A DNA stretch of 64,000 nucleotides, taken from positions 25,703,698 through 25,767,697 of the forward strand of contig NW_024881321.1 in assembly GCF_018691265.1 (NCBI RefSeq), in the 5' to 3' direction. The notes under the pieces were generated by a model, which saw only the letters and a list, made by a program, of their open reading frames with translations, was not told where the DNA came from and made no database searches. Numbering within the stretch: position 1 is the first letter of the stretch; each line of letters starts with the position of its first letter. Below are positions 1 to 13,683 of the stretch, piece by piece. The position numbers were made by a program, and so were the translations under genes. Source of the stretch: Tyto alba. Taxonomy: Eukaryota; Chordata; Aves; Strigiformes; Tytonidae.

Positions 1-2489
1 AGGCTGAGCCATAGACAAAACCCAACCAAGTAGCTTAACATGACCACAGACCTTTCCAGAAGTTCGACTCTAATAACCTGGTAGTGAAGACAGTGTGAAT
101 CATGATATCGGTGTTATAACATCTTTGGACTTTACAGTCTGTATAAATAGAAAGAAGCAACAAATCAGTCTTAAACAGAACCTTTTAGTTCTAACATTTG
201 AAAAAAAAAAAAAACAAAAAACCTGATGGATTTATAATATGAACATATTAGAAGAAAATAAATTCAAATCAAAGAACTTCAGATTCTTTGGGAATTGGAT
301 TACTAGAAGTTTGATATTATATTTTTTAAAATATCAAAAAATATAAGAATATCAAAGCTCAATCACCACATTGAGTTCTAAACAATAACATTCCACCTTT
401 TTATTTTTTTAAATGGTTATTGTGTTTGCATTATGAAAAATCGGATGAGGTGGTGATGTGCTTTTGCCACATGCCTCATTACACAGCTAAAATGTGCATA
501 AATCTGCACTACCTGATGCTCTGCCTGGCCTTGCCCTGATTACTTAAATTAAGGTTTATTGGGGAAACTATAGTAATAAAGACTAAGCTGCATGTCTGAA
601 GCAGTCCTGCAATGTATGATATTACAGGAAGAGGATCTTAGGGGCTTTTTATGCATGGTTTCTTTTAGACCTGTAAAAAATAAAAGAAAAAAAAAAAGGT
701 AGAAAAGTGATAAAACAGTAATGTTTAAAGAAAGAAATAAATGAATGTATAGAAGTACACAATGCCTTAATATTTCCAGCAGCACTGCAAAGGTAATGTA
801 ATGTGCACAGTGCCATCTAATGCTTTTTTTTGAGATTAGCTGGCACAAGTATTCACAAAACTGCCTTGAGCAGCATTTCATGCTGTGGCAGAGCAGCTAT
901 GTGAACATTATTAGGAATATTAACAATACGTTATTAGTAAAATCCTGCATTGTCACAATTTAGAGCAATTACATTTTTGATACGATCTTACCATTTCAGA
1001 CACTGTTCTTATTTTAATATGTAACATTTAAACTTGATTTCAACATGAAACAAACACACAGCTATTTGTTTTAAAAATAAACTGCAACTATTTCAATATT
1101 GAAACCATAAAAATACTTTTTCAAACAGTAAATAAAAATATATTTTGATCTAGAGATCAAGAAATATAAGGTCATAATGGAAAATAGAGGAGGTATTAAT
1201 AAAGCAGGAAAACAAGGCAAAACCTCTGAATTATATACATTATATACATACATATACACATTCTTAGTTAAATGTAACAATTGAACCACAGTAATTGAAG
1301 AACTCTCACTTGTTCCCTACTCCGCTTGATCTCTAGCTTCTTATTCTATCTTCCTTTAACCCTAAAATATATACAGGAGGACCGTTCTTACTTCATTATT
1401 TTTTTTTCAAGTTGATCTTGCCTACACAATAATATTTTCAGTGTAGTGATCTTAATGGAATTTAATATTGAAAAATAATGTTTATATACAGCAAGAATTC
1501 CACAGCAGGGATATGTCTCTGTTGCACTAAAATGGCTTAGAATAAAGAGAACAAGAATCTTCCTGTGGAGCTTTAAACTACCCTATAGAACCAAGTATTC
1601 TTGCCACAGAATTCTGTAAAAATCTACAGGGATGTTAACGTGCTCTTAAAATATGCAGCATTTTTTTATCACAGGGGAAAAAAACCCCAGAACTGTAGTC
1701 ACAGAGAAAACCAAGGATGATTGCTGTAATAAAACTACAGGCCATGTTTTATGAAGCTATAAACACAAGCTTCAGCCACAAAATAAGCTAGCTGTCTTTA
1801 GCCTACTCAACAAACAGGTAAGTTTCTAGACCCTATAAAATATCTCTGAGCTTCTAATTATTAAAATACCAATCTATAACATGTGCAGTTCAGGCAATTC
1901 AGTGATGCTGCTGATACCTTCGTTGCAATATCTTGAGGAACTTTCAGAGCATTTAATGAATTGTAATTATGGATGACCTTGCTCTTGAGGGCTTGAGCTG
2001 TACATGCATGTGCATGCATTGTAAGACAAAATTGCACAATAACATTTCTATTAAAGGAGCTCTAATGCTCTGCTCTCCTTACAGTGCAGAACTGTCACTA
2101 ATGTTAGAGGAATATAAAAAATATATACACATTTAAAAAAAAAAAAAAAAAACAAAAAACATTCAGATGTGGTTCATATCTGCCATATGATAGAAATGAA
2201 GGTCTGGAAGATATTTCAAGAGACCAGAAAGTATAGAGGCAGACTCTTCTCTTATAGCACAAAAATTCAGTGAAGTACATTCCACAGTCTTACAGTGTTG
2301 CTCCATTCTCAGACTTAGAATAACATTTCTCATACTAAATATAAAACTGTTTTTTCCTTCAAATTAAACTAGTATCATACTCTTCTCTGTATTTACCTGT
2401 TAGATGTAGAAAACAGCTGGTCATTTCCTAATAATTCCAATCTTAAACATCTGAAAGGTCAAATCATGTACACGGGGCTCTTCCCCACC
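1..2489. other. AT-rich non-coding DNA
   Basis: No coding exon, RNA gene or recognisable transposon seen. Open frames are short and low in complexity. It contains A-runs at 201-214 and 2135-2152. A CTCF-like motif on the minus strand lies at about 810-823 and fits 12 of 14 consensus positions, so it is weak. Confidence 0.6.
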
Positions 2490-2530
2490 CCACACACCAC
2501 ACACACACACACACACACACGCACCCCCCC
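2490..2530. repeat. (CA)n microsatellite with flanking C-run
   Basis: Alternating CA dinucleotides run from about 2490 to 2523, with one interruption near 2498, followed by a run of seven C (2524-2530). It is a simple sequence repeat and likely length-polymorphic. Confidence 0.9.
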
Positions 2531-2539
2531 ACAGTTTAT

Positions 2540-2830
2540 GCTTTCCAGACCTTTTAATATATTTTATTTCTCTCCTCTCAATTCTGTCTAAACTGTCTAT
2601 GTCTTCTTTAATATAGGGTGCCCAAAGTGGAAGGAGTACTCTGCCTGAGGTCGCTCCCGTTCAGGTTAACAGGTGATAATTAATTTCTCCCCGTGGTTCA
2701 TGTGCCGTGTTGCTGCTAATGCATCTCAGAGTGAGACCTGACTGTTTTGCAGCACATGGTATGGATGACTCATTTTTAATTTGTGTTCAAGTATGATTTC
2801 ACAATTATTTTCTCCAGTACTGCTGCAAAT
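2540..2830 (-). mobile_element. Degenerate CR1 LINE fragment, antisense
   Basis: Read on the minus strand, the segment follows the order of the end of CR1 ORF2. On the plus strand it shows the usual antisense landmarks in order: a 'ctgtctatgtcttctttaat' block, then 'gggtgcccaaagtggaagga', an 'agtactc...gagg' block and a 'gcagcaca...gactcat' block. Similarity is patchy and the ends are uncertain. It is much older than the CR1 copy at 51.3 kb. Confidence 0.45.
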
Positions 2831-2834
2831 CCAG

Positions 2835-3330
2835 ATTTTCCTCGGGCTGGGGGGTCCCCCCGGGGCAGCAGGGCAGGAGCTGGCCAGCCGTGGGCCATCC
2901 CATCGCCCCAGCCAGGAGCAGGGCAGGCTGGGGGGCAGCCCAAGGCCTGGGAATCGGGCACCTTCCTGGGGACAGGGACGGGCCAAGGCCAGGTTGGGAC
3001 ATCAAGTCAGCAAGATTGGGTCAGGCTCGGGATCAGCAGTCGTAAGGCCAGGCAGAGGCATGGTAGCTCAGGCCAGGACCGAGGGCCTTGGCTCCTGAGC
3101 AGCTCCTGAGGGAAGGAAGGGGGACCACCCCCACTTCTCCCCAGCTTCTCCCAGCTGTTTCTCCTCCCGCTCTTCCCCAGCAGTCTGGTTAAAGGCCACA
3201 GGCCCATGTTGTATCAGAGCTGGCCTTGTGTGCAGGCTGCCAAACCCCTTTCTTGTGGGCAGGGAGCACAGCCGGCCGCAGCGGCCATGTTGATTGGAGC
3301 TGGGGCCCGGGACATGATCACTTGCAATCC
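2835..3330. other. GC-rich block of unknown identity
   Basis: About 500 bp rich in G and C, with scattered CpG, sitting abruptly in AT-rich DNA. It contains many short degenerate motifs of the type 'ggccagg', 'gggcagg' and 'gggtcagg', and several overlapping open frames on both strands. None of these frames resembles a known protein, and frames open in all phases are expected from the base composition. It could be part of an LTR or leader of an unrecognised element, a decayed minisatellite or a small CpG-island remnant. Confidence 0.4.
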
Positions 3331-6049
3331 CACCTAAAACTAACTCCCCCTTTGACCAGCAGTGGCCGAAACCTCCTCATCATCTATGGTTTTCTGACTA
3401 TGTTGGGCACTAAATTCATGTCAATTTCACCATCTTAATGAAATTGTGATTCATCACCAAGTCTCATTTTTTTTCTGAGAAGAAACAAGAGGAAGAGCCT
3501 TGTTAGGTCAAAATAGGGCATTTCTTGTTTGCCCTCTATTGAACAAGAAGGTTGTGGTCACAAAGAAAGAGGTTACCCTGGTTTGCAGTTAGAAATTCAG
3601 AGAGTTTTGACCAGCTTATTAAGTTTCAGCTGCTTGGAGGTTGATGGCTTAGCAGGTTGCTCTAGCATCTTGTAGGGAAATAAAATTCGACCAGCAGTTC
3701 TGTGACAGGGATACATTCAGATGGGTCTCAAGGTAAAAGGTTCTCCTGAAACAAGTGTTGCTCAGATTTGGGAGTGACTCAACTGCATGAGTCGTTTTGC
3801 CATCGAGCATCAGCATCTCATGAGTCAAGCAAATAAACTGTAATGACGCATTTTGAAAACCCAGGCACTGGGCAACAACCGCATAGCTTATGACTTCATT
3901 ATTGTCAATTATAGAAACGATATGGAGTTTGATTTCAAAAAGACAAATAATTTTTTATTTAACTAACAGTAAGTGTAAGTCACTGAAGGTGAGTCACCTA
4001 AATGGTCGATACATCACTAATTCAGATACCTAAGGAATGAAATCTGTTGTTTGGATGCCCAGATTCTTTACTCAAAACCCTATGATCCCCTATGCTCTTC
4101 CACTAATCTCTATTTTTCTGGCATTTCCTATGACCTCTCCAACCTTTACTCCTCATTTTAAAATGTTTATATCATTTATTCCTTCCACTTATATCAGTCC
4201 TACATAAATACTTTGTTCCTTTTCCCTCTGGTTATTCTCATGCCTTTTTATTAATATCTGCTGTGGAAGCACTATTTGCCCTTGACTGTACCGCTTACAC
4301 AAACAGATATTATTTTATGAAGTCAAATACCCTAGAACCTCCATACACTTAAAATAAATATTTAATCTGATTTCTCCTTAAAAATAGGAAAATAAAACCT
4401 ATAAATAAATGTTTCACACAATTTTCTGAGGGTCTTTTTCCTGCCGTAATGCAACGCAGTCTTGAATATCTTGATTAATCCTGCCATCTAGTGTCCATTG
4501 AAGAAATCAAAAACCACTTCACTCAAATACATGCAGTCTTCCAGCTCCCTGACCTATTTAAGACCTATTTAGCTTCTTCCTAGACTCAATTACTTCAGAG
4601 CATGCATTCAGCGAAGTGTGTAAGGCGTTAGCTCCAAAACTGTCATTTAACATTATATTCTGGTTTCGTATGATGATTCTAGTTTTTGTGCCAAATAGTG
4701 CAGCTACTAGAAATATTTTGGGGTTTTTTTCCCCATAAAGGAATATATAGAGACAAATGAAAATAAAAGATATCAACAGTTTGACATTTAACAAGTATAT
4801 GAATATGTTTATCCTAACATTTGGTATATACTTGCTTTTCTTTAATATCTATCTTTCCCACCATCAGTTTATAGGAGAAAGGATTCTTATTTTTTTATAA
4901 TCTCTGAAAATAAATAAAATTACAGACAGATAAATACCATTGATTCTAGGGGATCAAGACCAGACCTATCTTAAAAGCTATAAAATTATTGTAAACATTT
5001 ATTTTTATTTAGAATAAATTTAAGGCATGTGTTCCAACTTTTTCATGGTAAGAAATCCATCTTAACATTTAATGAATCATATTCTTTTGATCCCAGGATA
5101 ACTTCATTCATGTCTACACTCAAAGTCAGAATACTGAACAAATCTCTCTCAAGAGTCTTTCAATGACATCTTCTTTTCTCTGTTGACTTTATAGGTAGTT
5201 AAACATTAGCTGTAAGAGGACTGGGTACTAAAACTTGAAACGCCATATTCCAGCAGAATCCCTGTTAGACTGTTTTTACCACTAAGAGGCTCTGGCACAG
5301 ATTACAAACATTTGCCTACCAATCAGTGCTGCCTTGCGTGTCAGTGCATGGGTTGGCAGGCAAATAGTTTCATGGACTGAAGAGAGATTGAAGTGCTGAA
5401 CCTCTTCTTGGGCACAAACTGGCTGAGACATCATAAAAAAGTTACATCTCTGAATTAATATGAAAAGCCTCGAGCAGAATCTACTCACTATCCTACTAAA
5501 GAGGTTATAATTTGTTCATTCCAAAACTTTCTCATCACTAAGAAGATTATTGGTCTTCCTCTGTATTTCCATGATGACTTCCCTAGAAATCCAATCTTTA
5601 CTCCAATTGTTGTATTAGTAAACAACATAGATATTGCCAGTGCAGCTGCTTGTCATCAAAAAGTCATCTTCCCTAATTCATACAATTCTGGAATGGAAAG
5701 GGGATCTATTTTCTAAAAGCCTTGTTTCCATGCACTTCTGTAATGCAAATTACACAGTTGTATAAATTATACTATGGGTTAACTTAGCTACAAGCCTAAC
5801 TATTTTAGATGCTTTTAGACCTAGTCATAATACTGTGAATCATTATCACTATGCTAAACTGCTCCTAGAAAATAACAAGGGTAAAATAGTTCAGTGCATT
5901 TAATAACTAGGATTTCATTCAGATATCTTGTTTTATTCCTTCCTTCTTGACAACCATCAAAATAAAACTAGCATTAGGAACAGTTCATAGAAAAGGGGAT
6001 TGGGAAATAGCTGTTTCTGTACCTAATTCCACTGTTTTATCTATAGTGA
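3331..6049. other. AT-rich non-coding DNA
   Basis: No gene or recognisable repeat, apart from the CTCF-like motif at 4481-4494 listed separately. Open frames here (for example 78 aa on the minus strand at 4558-4794) have no recognisable domains. Confidence 0.6.
4481..4494 (-). promoter_or_regulatory. CTCF-like motif
   Basis: The minus strand reads ACACTAGATGGCAG. It matches 13 of 14 positions of the core vertebrate CTCF consensus CCASYAGRKGGCRS, with only the first base off. Matches of this quality occur by chance in tens of kilobases, so occupancy is inference. Confidence 0.4.
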
Positions 6050-6890
6050 TGAGAATCAGCTGCCAAATGAGAAAATTGTGACCGACTCAGACAACTGGAT
6101 GAAAGGGGTGAAAAAGCTCAACTATATTGAATCTAGTAAAATCTTTGATGTGGTGTCACATTGAAAAGTTGTTCATTTAACCGAGGATACTGAGATTAGT
6201 AGATGAATTAGTAAAGTAGTTGAGCTCAGTAAGTAAATTCATAAATTAATTAAGGGATCAGACAAAGTAGAGGGGACAACAGGTTATGCAGAAAGGGAAG
6301 TTTCACCAGACAGGTTAAAAATAGGTGAAAAATAGATTCTTCCAGATCATTCTTGAAATAGATTTTTTTTTTAACATTTTTATTGTAGGAGCCTCACACT
6401 AAAAGTTGGGACCAGTAGATGGAATCTGGACATGATATAAAGGATGGAAATATTCAATACTTGTATCCGTATGAAAAGCTGGACTACTGAAATGGGAAGA
6501 AATAATAGATCATGCATACAGAGGACCATACAAGAAAATTGTATTGTGAACTGAAAATTTATTAGCCTAAAATGACAGAAGAAGAAAAACAATTTTGTTT
6601 CCCTGGATCCTATGTGTTGCCATTGTAGTATAGCCAAAGCAAATATAATCCTTTTCAGCTAAGAACCTATTAGTTCTGCCATCCTGATGAGAATTTGAGG
6701 TACTGTACATAATTTACATAATTCTGATGGACCCGTTGACAAAAGATGAACAAAATTTCAACTAGATATAGAGGCGATCAGATGGGTTAAGAAGACAAGG
6801 AAAGAAGCCCAAAAGACCAGGCTTGCCTAGTTTGGTGAAACCAAGGCTGCGAAAGGATATAATTCATGGCTCTTTACTTCTTCTACTGGA
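6050..6890 (+). mobile_element. Old CR1 LINE fragment(s), sense
   Basis: Two parts look like ancient CR1. The first, near 6060-6160, contains 'gccaaatgagaaaattgtga' followed by a 'gactcagacaactggatga' block. The second, near 6770-6880, contains the block 'cttgcctagtttggtgaaac' followed by 'caaggctgcgaaaggatat', the counterpart of the CR1 ORF2 stretch for the 'GLF.LEKRRLRGDL' region. The material between them is too diverged to assign firmly. No intact frame remains. Confidence 0.5.
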
Positions 6891-6892
6891 GG

Positions 6893-6934
<42 letters not shown>
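6893..6934. repeat. Poly(A) run, 42 A
   Basis: An uninterrupted run of 42 A directly after the old CR1-like segment. CR1 does not end in poly(A), so this is either an independent slippage expansion or the tail of an unrecognised retroposon. Confidence 0.95.
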
Positions 6935-6936
<2 letters not shown>

Positions 6937-9900
6937 GAATTTAAGTAAGTGTCATTCCTTGTGATTAAAATGAGATATACATATTGTCTATTCTGCTTTG
7001 CTATCTTCTACTGAAGAGAGAAATCAAAGGGAGAAGATAAAGGCTAGCGATTTTGGCCTAATGGAATGATCCCTGAGCAATCATTCCACCCACCATCACT
7101 TTAAAATTAATTGCATCTTTTCTATAAAGCTATTTTTTGCACTGTACTACTAGGATCTTGCAGCTTTCACTCTTCAGCTGTGCCTACCATGAGCTGAATC
7201 ACAAAGTAAATGTCTAATTATATCAACTAATGTCATGCATTCAGATTGTAGATCTCTTAGCTAGTGTCACCTAAGGCTCCCTTTACAGTTAACAGAAAGA
7301 AGTGGGACTTACAGGCACAATTTATCTGCCTTATCTTAAATTTCTGCTGCAACATTAGATAAATGGCATCCCAGAAGTGCATACTGAGTGATTAGATGAG
7401 AAATAGACTTCTAATATACAGTAGGTGAGAAGAATCTCACTCTACGTTTCTAACATACACGTTAAAACAGAGGCTGTGTGGGGTACTGTACTCCCCAGGT
7501 ACCACAGATTCAGGAGAAAATGAAAGCCATTCTGTGTTAGAGATGCAGAAAGAACTCAGAACAGCTGCAGTTTGAGCCATTTATTTAGTACATATGCACA
7601 TGCTATCTGCAGTTCTCACAGGATAAAAAAATAACTCCAGAATTAATGCAAGGACTGAAATTATTTAGGGAGTCCTTTTATCACCATAAGCAATCATCGA
7701 AAGAATACAAATGAAATCAGTTTATATGAATCAGCAAATTCAAAGCAATGAATGTAGCTATGCATGCACTTTGGGACTGTATTATGCTTTTTAGAATTTT
7801 TGTTTACAGCTTGGCATTCTGAAGCATCATAAAAAATTAGTGGCCTTCACCATTCACTGTACAGGGATCTGAAATGCCATGAAACACTATGATGAGCAAG
7901 AATGAATACTGCCCAATTAACTTCATTTATAGACACACTCTGTCCTTGCAAGCCCATTACATGCAGATTATGCTTTTGATATTTTCCTTCTTTCATGCAC
8001 AGACTGAAAAGGGATGAACGTTTTTCTGTGTTTGTGTCTGTGATAACAAATTATTTCAACCTCCTTTTGTTAGCTGTATGTAAACAACAATGCTAATGAC
8101 AGTGGGTTGACAGACGAGCAAATACATGAAAACTTTCCTGTGCTATTAACAGTTGTTTAATCAACTCTAAGATGAATTTTAAAGTTACATTGAAAAATAT
8201 AGTGAGTTAATATTCTAACAACTATCCATAACTAGTAATTATTCCTTTGTGTATGCATGTAGAATGTAGGTCACTTGAACTCTCATTTCACATTGTTTTT
8301 TCTGAATTCTACACAAAACAAAATAATCACAATTATCACTGTGAAATCAGCACATCCAACTGCATACACCTGTATATAAAAATTATTAAATGGATATCTC
8401 CCCATTATCTGTTTCAAGATTTTTTGGGGGTTGTCAAGCCAGATTTTCTGATGCTTTATTTTGTATTTTGAGTACCACATGAATTTGCTATAGACAATTT
8501 ATTTTGCTGAGCTAATTTCTTGTAATCTCCAATGAACTTCAGAAAGAAAAGTCATGCTTTTGTGAACACAGTGACTAGCATGTCACCTACCATATATTTA
8601 ATTGAATAAAATCCCATAATCTAATAAATAAGGCAGCTATTCTTATACTCCTTGAATTTCAAACATCTTATTACCTTTTAATGAATGAAGTGCATTAAGA
8701 TATACTACTTTATGCAGTTACAAAATTACATACATCAGAGTAGGATATGACATCTGAAGCTGAAAAAAAGATATCTTCAACATCAAGTCTTTCATAACTT
8801 TTTCTGGTATAGTGACAATGTACCTAAGATTTCAGCCATCATAATAAAAATATGTCAATATGAAATACTACTGTACTGTTGTAGAGCAGTATATCTATAT
8901 ATGCAAAATGACCGAGGCATTGAATAATAGCAAGGTGCTTGTTTATGTCAGCTGAGGAGTTGATCTAATATATGAAAGTCAGATATTAGAATATTCAGCT
9001 GTCTTCTCTCTCTTAGGTTGTCTGGTTAACTAACAATGACCTCATACATTTCAAAAGTAAAAATTTTATTCCTTGCATTTCATGAGATGAATGCTGTGGG
9101 TTTTTTAGAAGAACACTTGTGGGAGAGCAGAACGGATCACATAGGACTAGCAATGTCCTTTTTAAATTTCCTAAAATCACCAGCTCTTTAGCTTCAAAGA
9201 ACTTGTAACTGATGTAAAATGTAATGTATTATCTAACTTTCATCATTACTCTGTTGCTTTTGTATGATTGTCCCAAGTTTAATGGTAGGCCAATGTTCAA
9301 AAAAAAAAAAAAAAAAAAAAAACAAGGAGAGAGAGAAGAAAACAAAATAAACCATGGATCAAGTCAGTTGCACTCATTTTTCATATAAGATCAGAGCTGA
9401 ATTCTAAGTGAATTTCTATTTCATCTTCTCTTTGCTCAGGTTACCCTGTCTAGAAACTACGTAGCCAAGAACAAATACAAGTCAGTGATGTGGCTGATCA
9501 AAGAGTATGGGCCATGAGTTTACATGATTATAAGTAACTTGGGTGGGCTTTTTTGCTATTTGGTTTGGAAAAGAGGAAAGACTTCCTTTTCTCAGCTTAT
9601 TTTCAGTTCTTATTTACAACTTGGAAGAGCTGGAAATTATGTTTAATGCAATCAACTACAACTATCCAATTCAAGCATTAAATTATTATACTAGCTTTTC
9701 ACACCTGGAACTGTGATTTAAAAGTCTTCTGAGCTAAAACACGAAAATGAATCAGTAGATGTATCCAATTACTATTTTTAGTCACAGTGAAAAAATATCT
9801 ATCTTTTAGGGAGTTTTGTTAAGTCAAGACTCAGGAATAAAATAGAATTCAGTTTTCTCAGGACTGTTAGAACAAAGTTCCAGCTTACAGCAGACATGGC

Positions 9901-12900
9901 CATATTCATAAGAACTCCACGGTTTGTCTCATGTTTTAGTTGTTTCCTCCCGTAAGATAGGAATGAGTTTTTCAAAAGATTATAAAATAGTGAGAGGAGC
10001 AGTAAACTGTTCTCCAAAACATGCTTTCAAATTTCTATTACACCTAGTATCTGTATAGAATTATGATAACATAAAATATTTACTCTATAGAAGCCAGGAC
10101 CAGCTTTTTAGCAGCTCTCAATAGTGTAACTTCCCTGGTCTGCAGTTAAAAAAGGACAATTTAAAAAGAAAATCTGATCCTTCTAATTCTTCCAGGACTT
10201 TAAACCAGCTGTGGGGACTTTGCTCTTGGTACAGAGACCAAGCATTAAACACTTCAGCTCCAAGGGGAGATGTTTCAGAACATGAGAACATTGGAATATC
10301 ACAGAAATTGTTCTATGACCTTCACAACAGTGGCAACAAGTAACAGCTGCTGCAATTAAAGAGTCCAGTGGAAGCAAAGTGACAAATATCAAACTGTGTA
10401 TCCTTTTTGATCTCTATACAGTCCTAATGCAGAGATAATAAACATGTGGTCCAAATTCTGCCACTGTGATGTTGAGTTTCAGAAGAAACTCCCATTATAC
10501 ATATCTGCAAGATAATTAACACTTTGGGACACACTGCCACCATCAGCTCTGACTTTACGATAACGATTTGGTCCATTATCCTGTGTGAGATGCATTCTTC
10601 TCACTTCTATGAAAATGGACTTGTACATTGACAAATCTCTGCATATCAAAATCACACTTCTGTTTGTTGTTTTAGTCGTACTCTAAACAACACTGAAGGT
10701 ATAATTTTGTTCTCAAAAGAACATATAGATTATGTTTGGTTAAAAAATTGTGAGTTAGAAAAACTCTGTCAAGAAAAACATGAAAAAAAGGATGGAATAG
10801 ATGCAAATTCTAAGCAGCTATTTCAACATCTACCTGAGTTATTAACATCCTTTATCTTCAAATTCTTCTTGTTTTCATGATTTTCACTAATTTTGATAAA
10901 TAAGTTTTTTTAATTGCTAAAGAATTTTAAATTGAACTTTTTTTTTTTTTTAATCTTACCTGAAGCCTGGAATCACCCTATTTCATGTAATTTTCTTTAA
11001 CCAAATTTTTAATATTTTTTCTACTCCACTTCTTGGATTTTTCATCACATTCAAAATAATCAAATCTATCCACAAGTATTAGGCATATTTATTCTCCACA
11101 TGATAACTGGAAAGTCAGTGTCTCTCTTAACCACTTAACTGTGAGTATTGTTCATCTATCTATCAAAACTAATACCTCTATTAATATCTAAACCTGACCC
11201 CGAAATCCTGCAGCTAAGACTCTGTGCAGGCAGTGCCTGAATTATAGTTATTACTGCCAAGGATGATTTCAGATGTGCTGAATACATGTACCTTCATGTA
11301 CAACTCAACAATTCTAGAAAACGTGATCTTTTACTGGCATTTGTAAATACTAAAAAAAATTTTATTTGCAAGTATTTCTAAAAAAATCTAGAGTCCTGAT
11401 CAGACAAATTGATTTTTCATCAGTGATAATCCAGAATCTATTCCTAAATTTAATGGCAAGAGGCAGAATTCACCTAAACTTCCTCAAAATATGAAAATTT
11501 ATGAAGTTACACCACTGACATAACGTATCACCCTGTTGTGTGATTCAGTGTGTTTCCCTCTGTCTCACTAGGTGGCAGACTCAAGTGGCTCTGATTTGAA
11601 AGGATCACCCTTTCAAGGGTCAGATGGGAGTTTAATTCTTACATAAAATATTGTTCAAATAACCAAATGTAAACGATTTTTTAAGACATCCACTTAAGCC
11701 GAACCAATTCATGAATACTCAGCCTCAGGTTACTCTGAATTATTTAACAGAGTGACTTCCCAAGACAGTTTATTACATCTGGTGGATCTTTGGCATGTGT
11801 CCACTTCACAAATCCTGTGCAAAAGACACACTCTGTACTACATCTTACACAAAATACTCAGTCTTACCCTTAAAATAACTAAATGTACTTCCAGCATTTC
11901 ATTAAGGGCTTTCAATCTCATCTGTAAAAAGACTGGCCTTAAGTGACACCAAAAGAATAAAAATAACTGTGGCTACTCTCTTAGCTGGGGGGAAAAAAAA
12001 AAAAAAAAAAGACAGCAAAACTTTTTTTTTTCCCTATTATTATATTATTTTTTAAAATCTTATTCTAGATTACAAAATCTTGAAAAGAAAAAAACATATT
12101 CTGGACTTAAAGGAGAACTAATAAATTAGTTCCTTGAAAAAACTGTGGGTCTGAAAATATGTGTTAATTTATGTCTCCCATGCTCCCACTCCAGGCCTGC
12201 AACCATTATCTGATAAAAAGGTTTTAATCTGAGGATTTTGTAAGTTCTGAATGTGCCCTAACTCCCATTATTGCTAATGGAAGCTACCTACACAGTCCCT
12301 GGCTTTTTTTTTTTTTTTTCCTTGAAAAGTACATTATCTAAAGCACTTAGCACTGTGGTAGCTAATAGCAAACTTGATTTAAACAGAGAAGCACTAATAA
12401 CGTGTAAAAGGGATCTCAGTTTGTCTGCTCTACGTGATTCCATGCTTCCACCATCTTCTCTCATTTTTTTCTGTGGTGTGAAATATTTTAATCTACACTG
12501 AATGATAAATGACACGAAAAAGCAAAATTACCATGAGAAATAGCTTATTGCTTAGTTGGGGAAAGTATTAAGATTATGGCCATGGCTTGGATGTTTCATG
12601 TTGCCTATTTTAAAATTGTGTGGCTCCAGTGACAGCAGAAATGTATAACATTATCAGTGAGACGGGAGCCTGGCCGTTTGTTTAAGCAGAGAAGAATTGT
12701 CCCACCAGCCTCAGCCAGCGTGACCCAGGGAGTTCTATCCACATGGGGAATCTCCTCCTTATAATACCAGGCATTACCCAAAAATTTTCATACATCTCAT
12801 GCAATACTTTCTTCAGTCAGGCTACATGACTAGAAGTGTATGAAAACGCTGTGTCACTAACAGGACAATATGGCAACGTTTTACTTAATCTATTTTATCC

Positions 12901-13578
12901 TATGGAGAACAGGTTTGTGTGATATCTACATACCTCTAGACATACCAGCAGAGGAGACAAATGACCATATCACCTACAAGTAGTCATACCTTTGAGAAAC
13001 CACACTTCTGAAACTTTCAGGTGCAAATATCTAGTTTATACTTTTGTATGTTTCCATCCTTCTAGTGCACAATCTTACCTCTGATCTTCCCTATTTCTGA
13101 GGGCAGGTAGGAATCAGCAATCCTTCCCCCTAAGGCCATGGCTCAGGGGAGACAGCAGTCTTTTATTGTGTGGCATCTTCCCATGTAAATCTTTATGAGA
13201 CCATCACGCAAGCTGGGCTGGCAGCCTTATTTGCCCTCAAAGAACAATGCATATCTCTTTAAAGAAGCATGATGTGGGATCTGTATAAGAGTGGAAAAGA
13301 GAGAGGTACAGAGACAAAGGTTGTTTATTCAAAGGAACTGTGTATTCTTTTATAACATGCAGGAACGTGCTTTGATTCAAAGTGCAGTGATTAAGCAAGT
13401 ATTGTTTAGTATAAATTATTTTCAAGTCATATTCCTGAAAAGTGCTCCTTTGCATCTTAACCGAAATATAAGCAGATAATCTCAAGATATGCAAAGCTAT
13501 TTACAAAGATAACTTCTCAGTTGAGCTGTTGTTGGTGCTGGAAGTGAACAAATACTAATCGCCTTGCCAGGCTGTTCC
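6935..13578. other. AT-rich non-coding DNA
   Basis: No gene recognised. It holds an A24 run (9299-9322), an A18 run (11993-12010), a T16 run (12304-12319) and the CTCF-like motif at 11565-11578. Short open frames contain no recognisable domains and sit in low-complexity sequence. Confidence 0.6.
11565..11578 (+). promoter_or_regulatory. CTCF-like motif
   Basis: TCACTAGGTGGCAG matches 13 of 14 positions of the CTCF core consensus CCASYAGRKGGCRS, with only the first base off. It points in the opposite direction to the equally good motif at 4481-4494. Confidence 0.4.
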
Positions 13579-13640
13579 AAACAAAACAAAACAAAACAAA
13601 ACAAAACAAAACAAAACAAAAAACAAAACAAAACAAAAAA

Positions 13641-13671
<31 letters not shown>

Positions 13672-13683
13672 CAAAACAAAACA
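13579..13683. repeat. (AAAAC)n pentanucleotide array
   Basis: About 105 bp of AAAAC units, interrupted near the middle by an A-rich stretch (about 13619-13646). Read on the other strand it yields a spurious Phe/Cys/Val/Leu-repeat frame. Confidence 0.95.

Noticed and set aside
2726..3109. Several 61-108 codon frames in the GC-rich block
   Set aside because: Open in several phases on both strands because of base composition; no domain.
13497..13679. Phe/Cys/Val/Leu-repeat minus frame
   Set aside because: Translation of the (AAAAC)n array.
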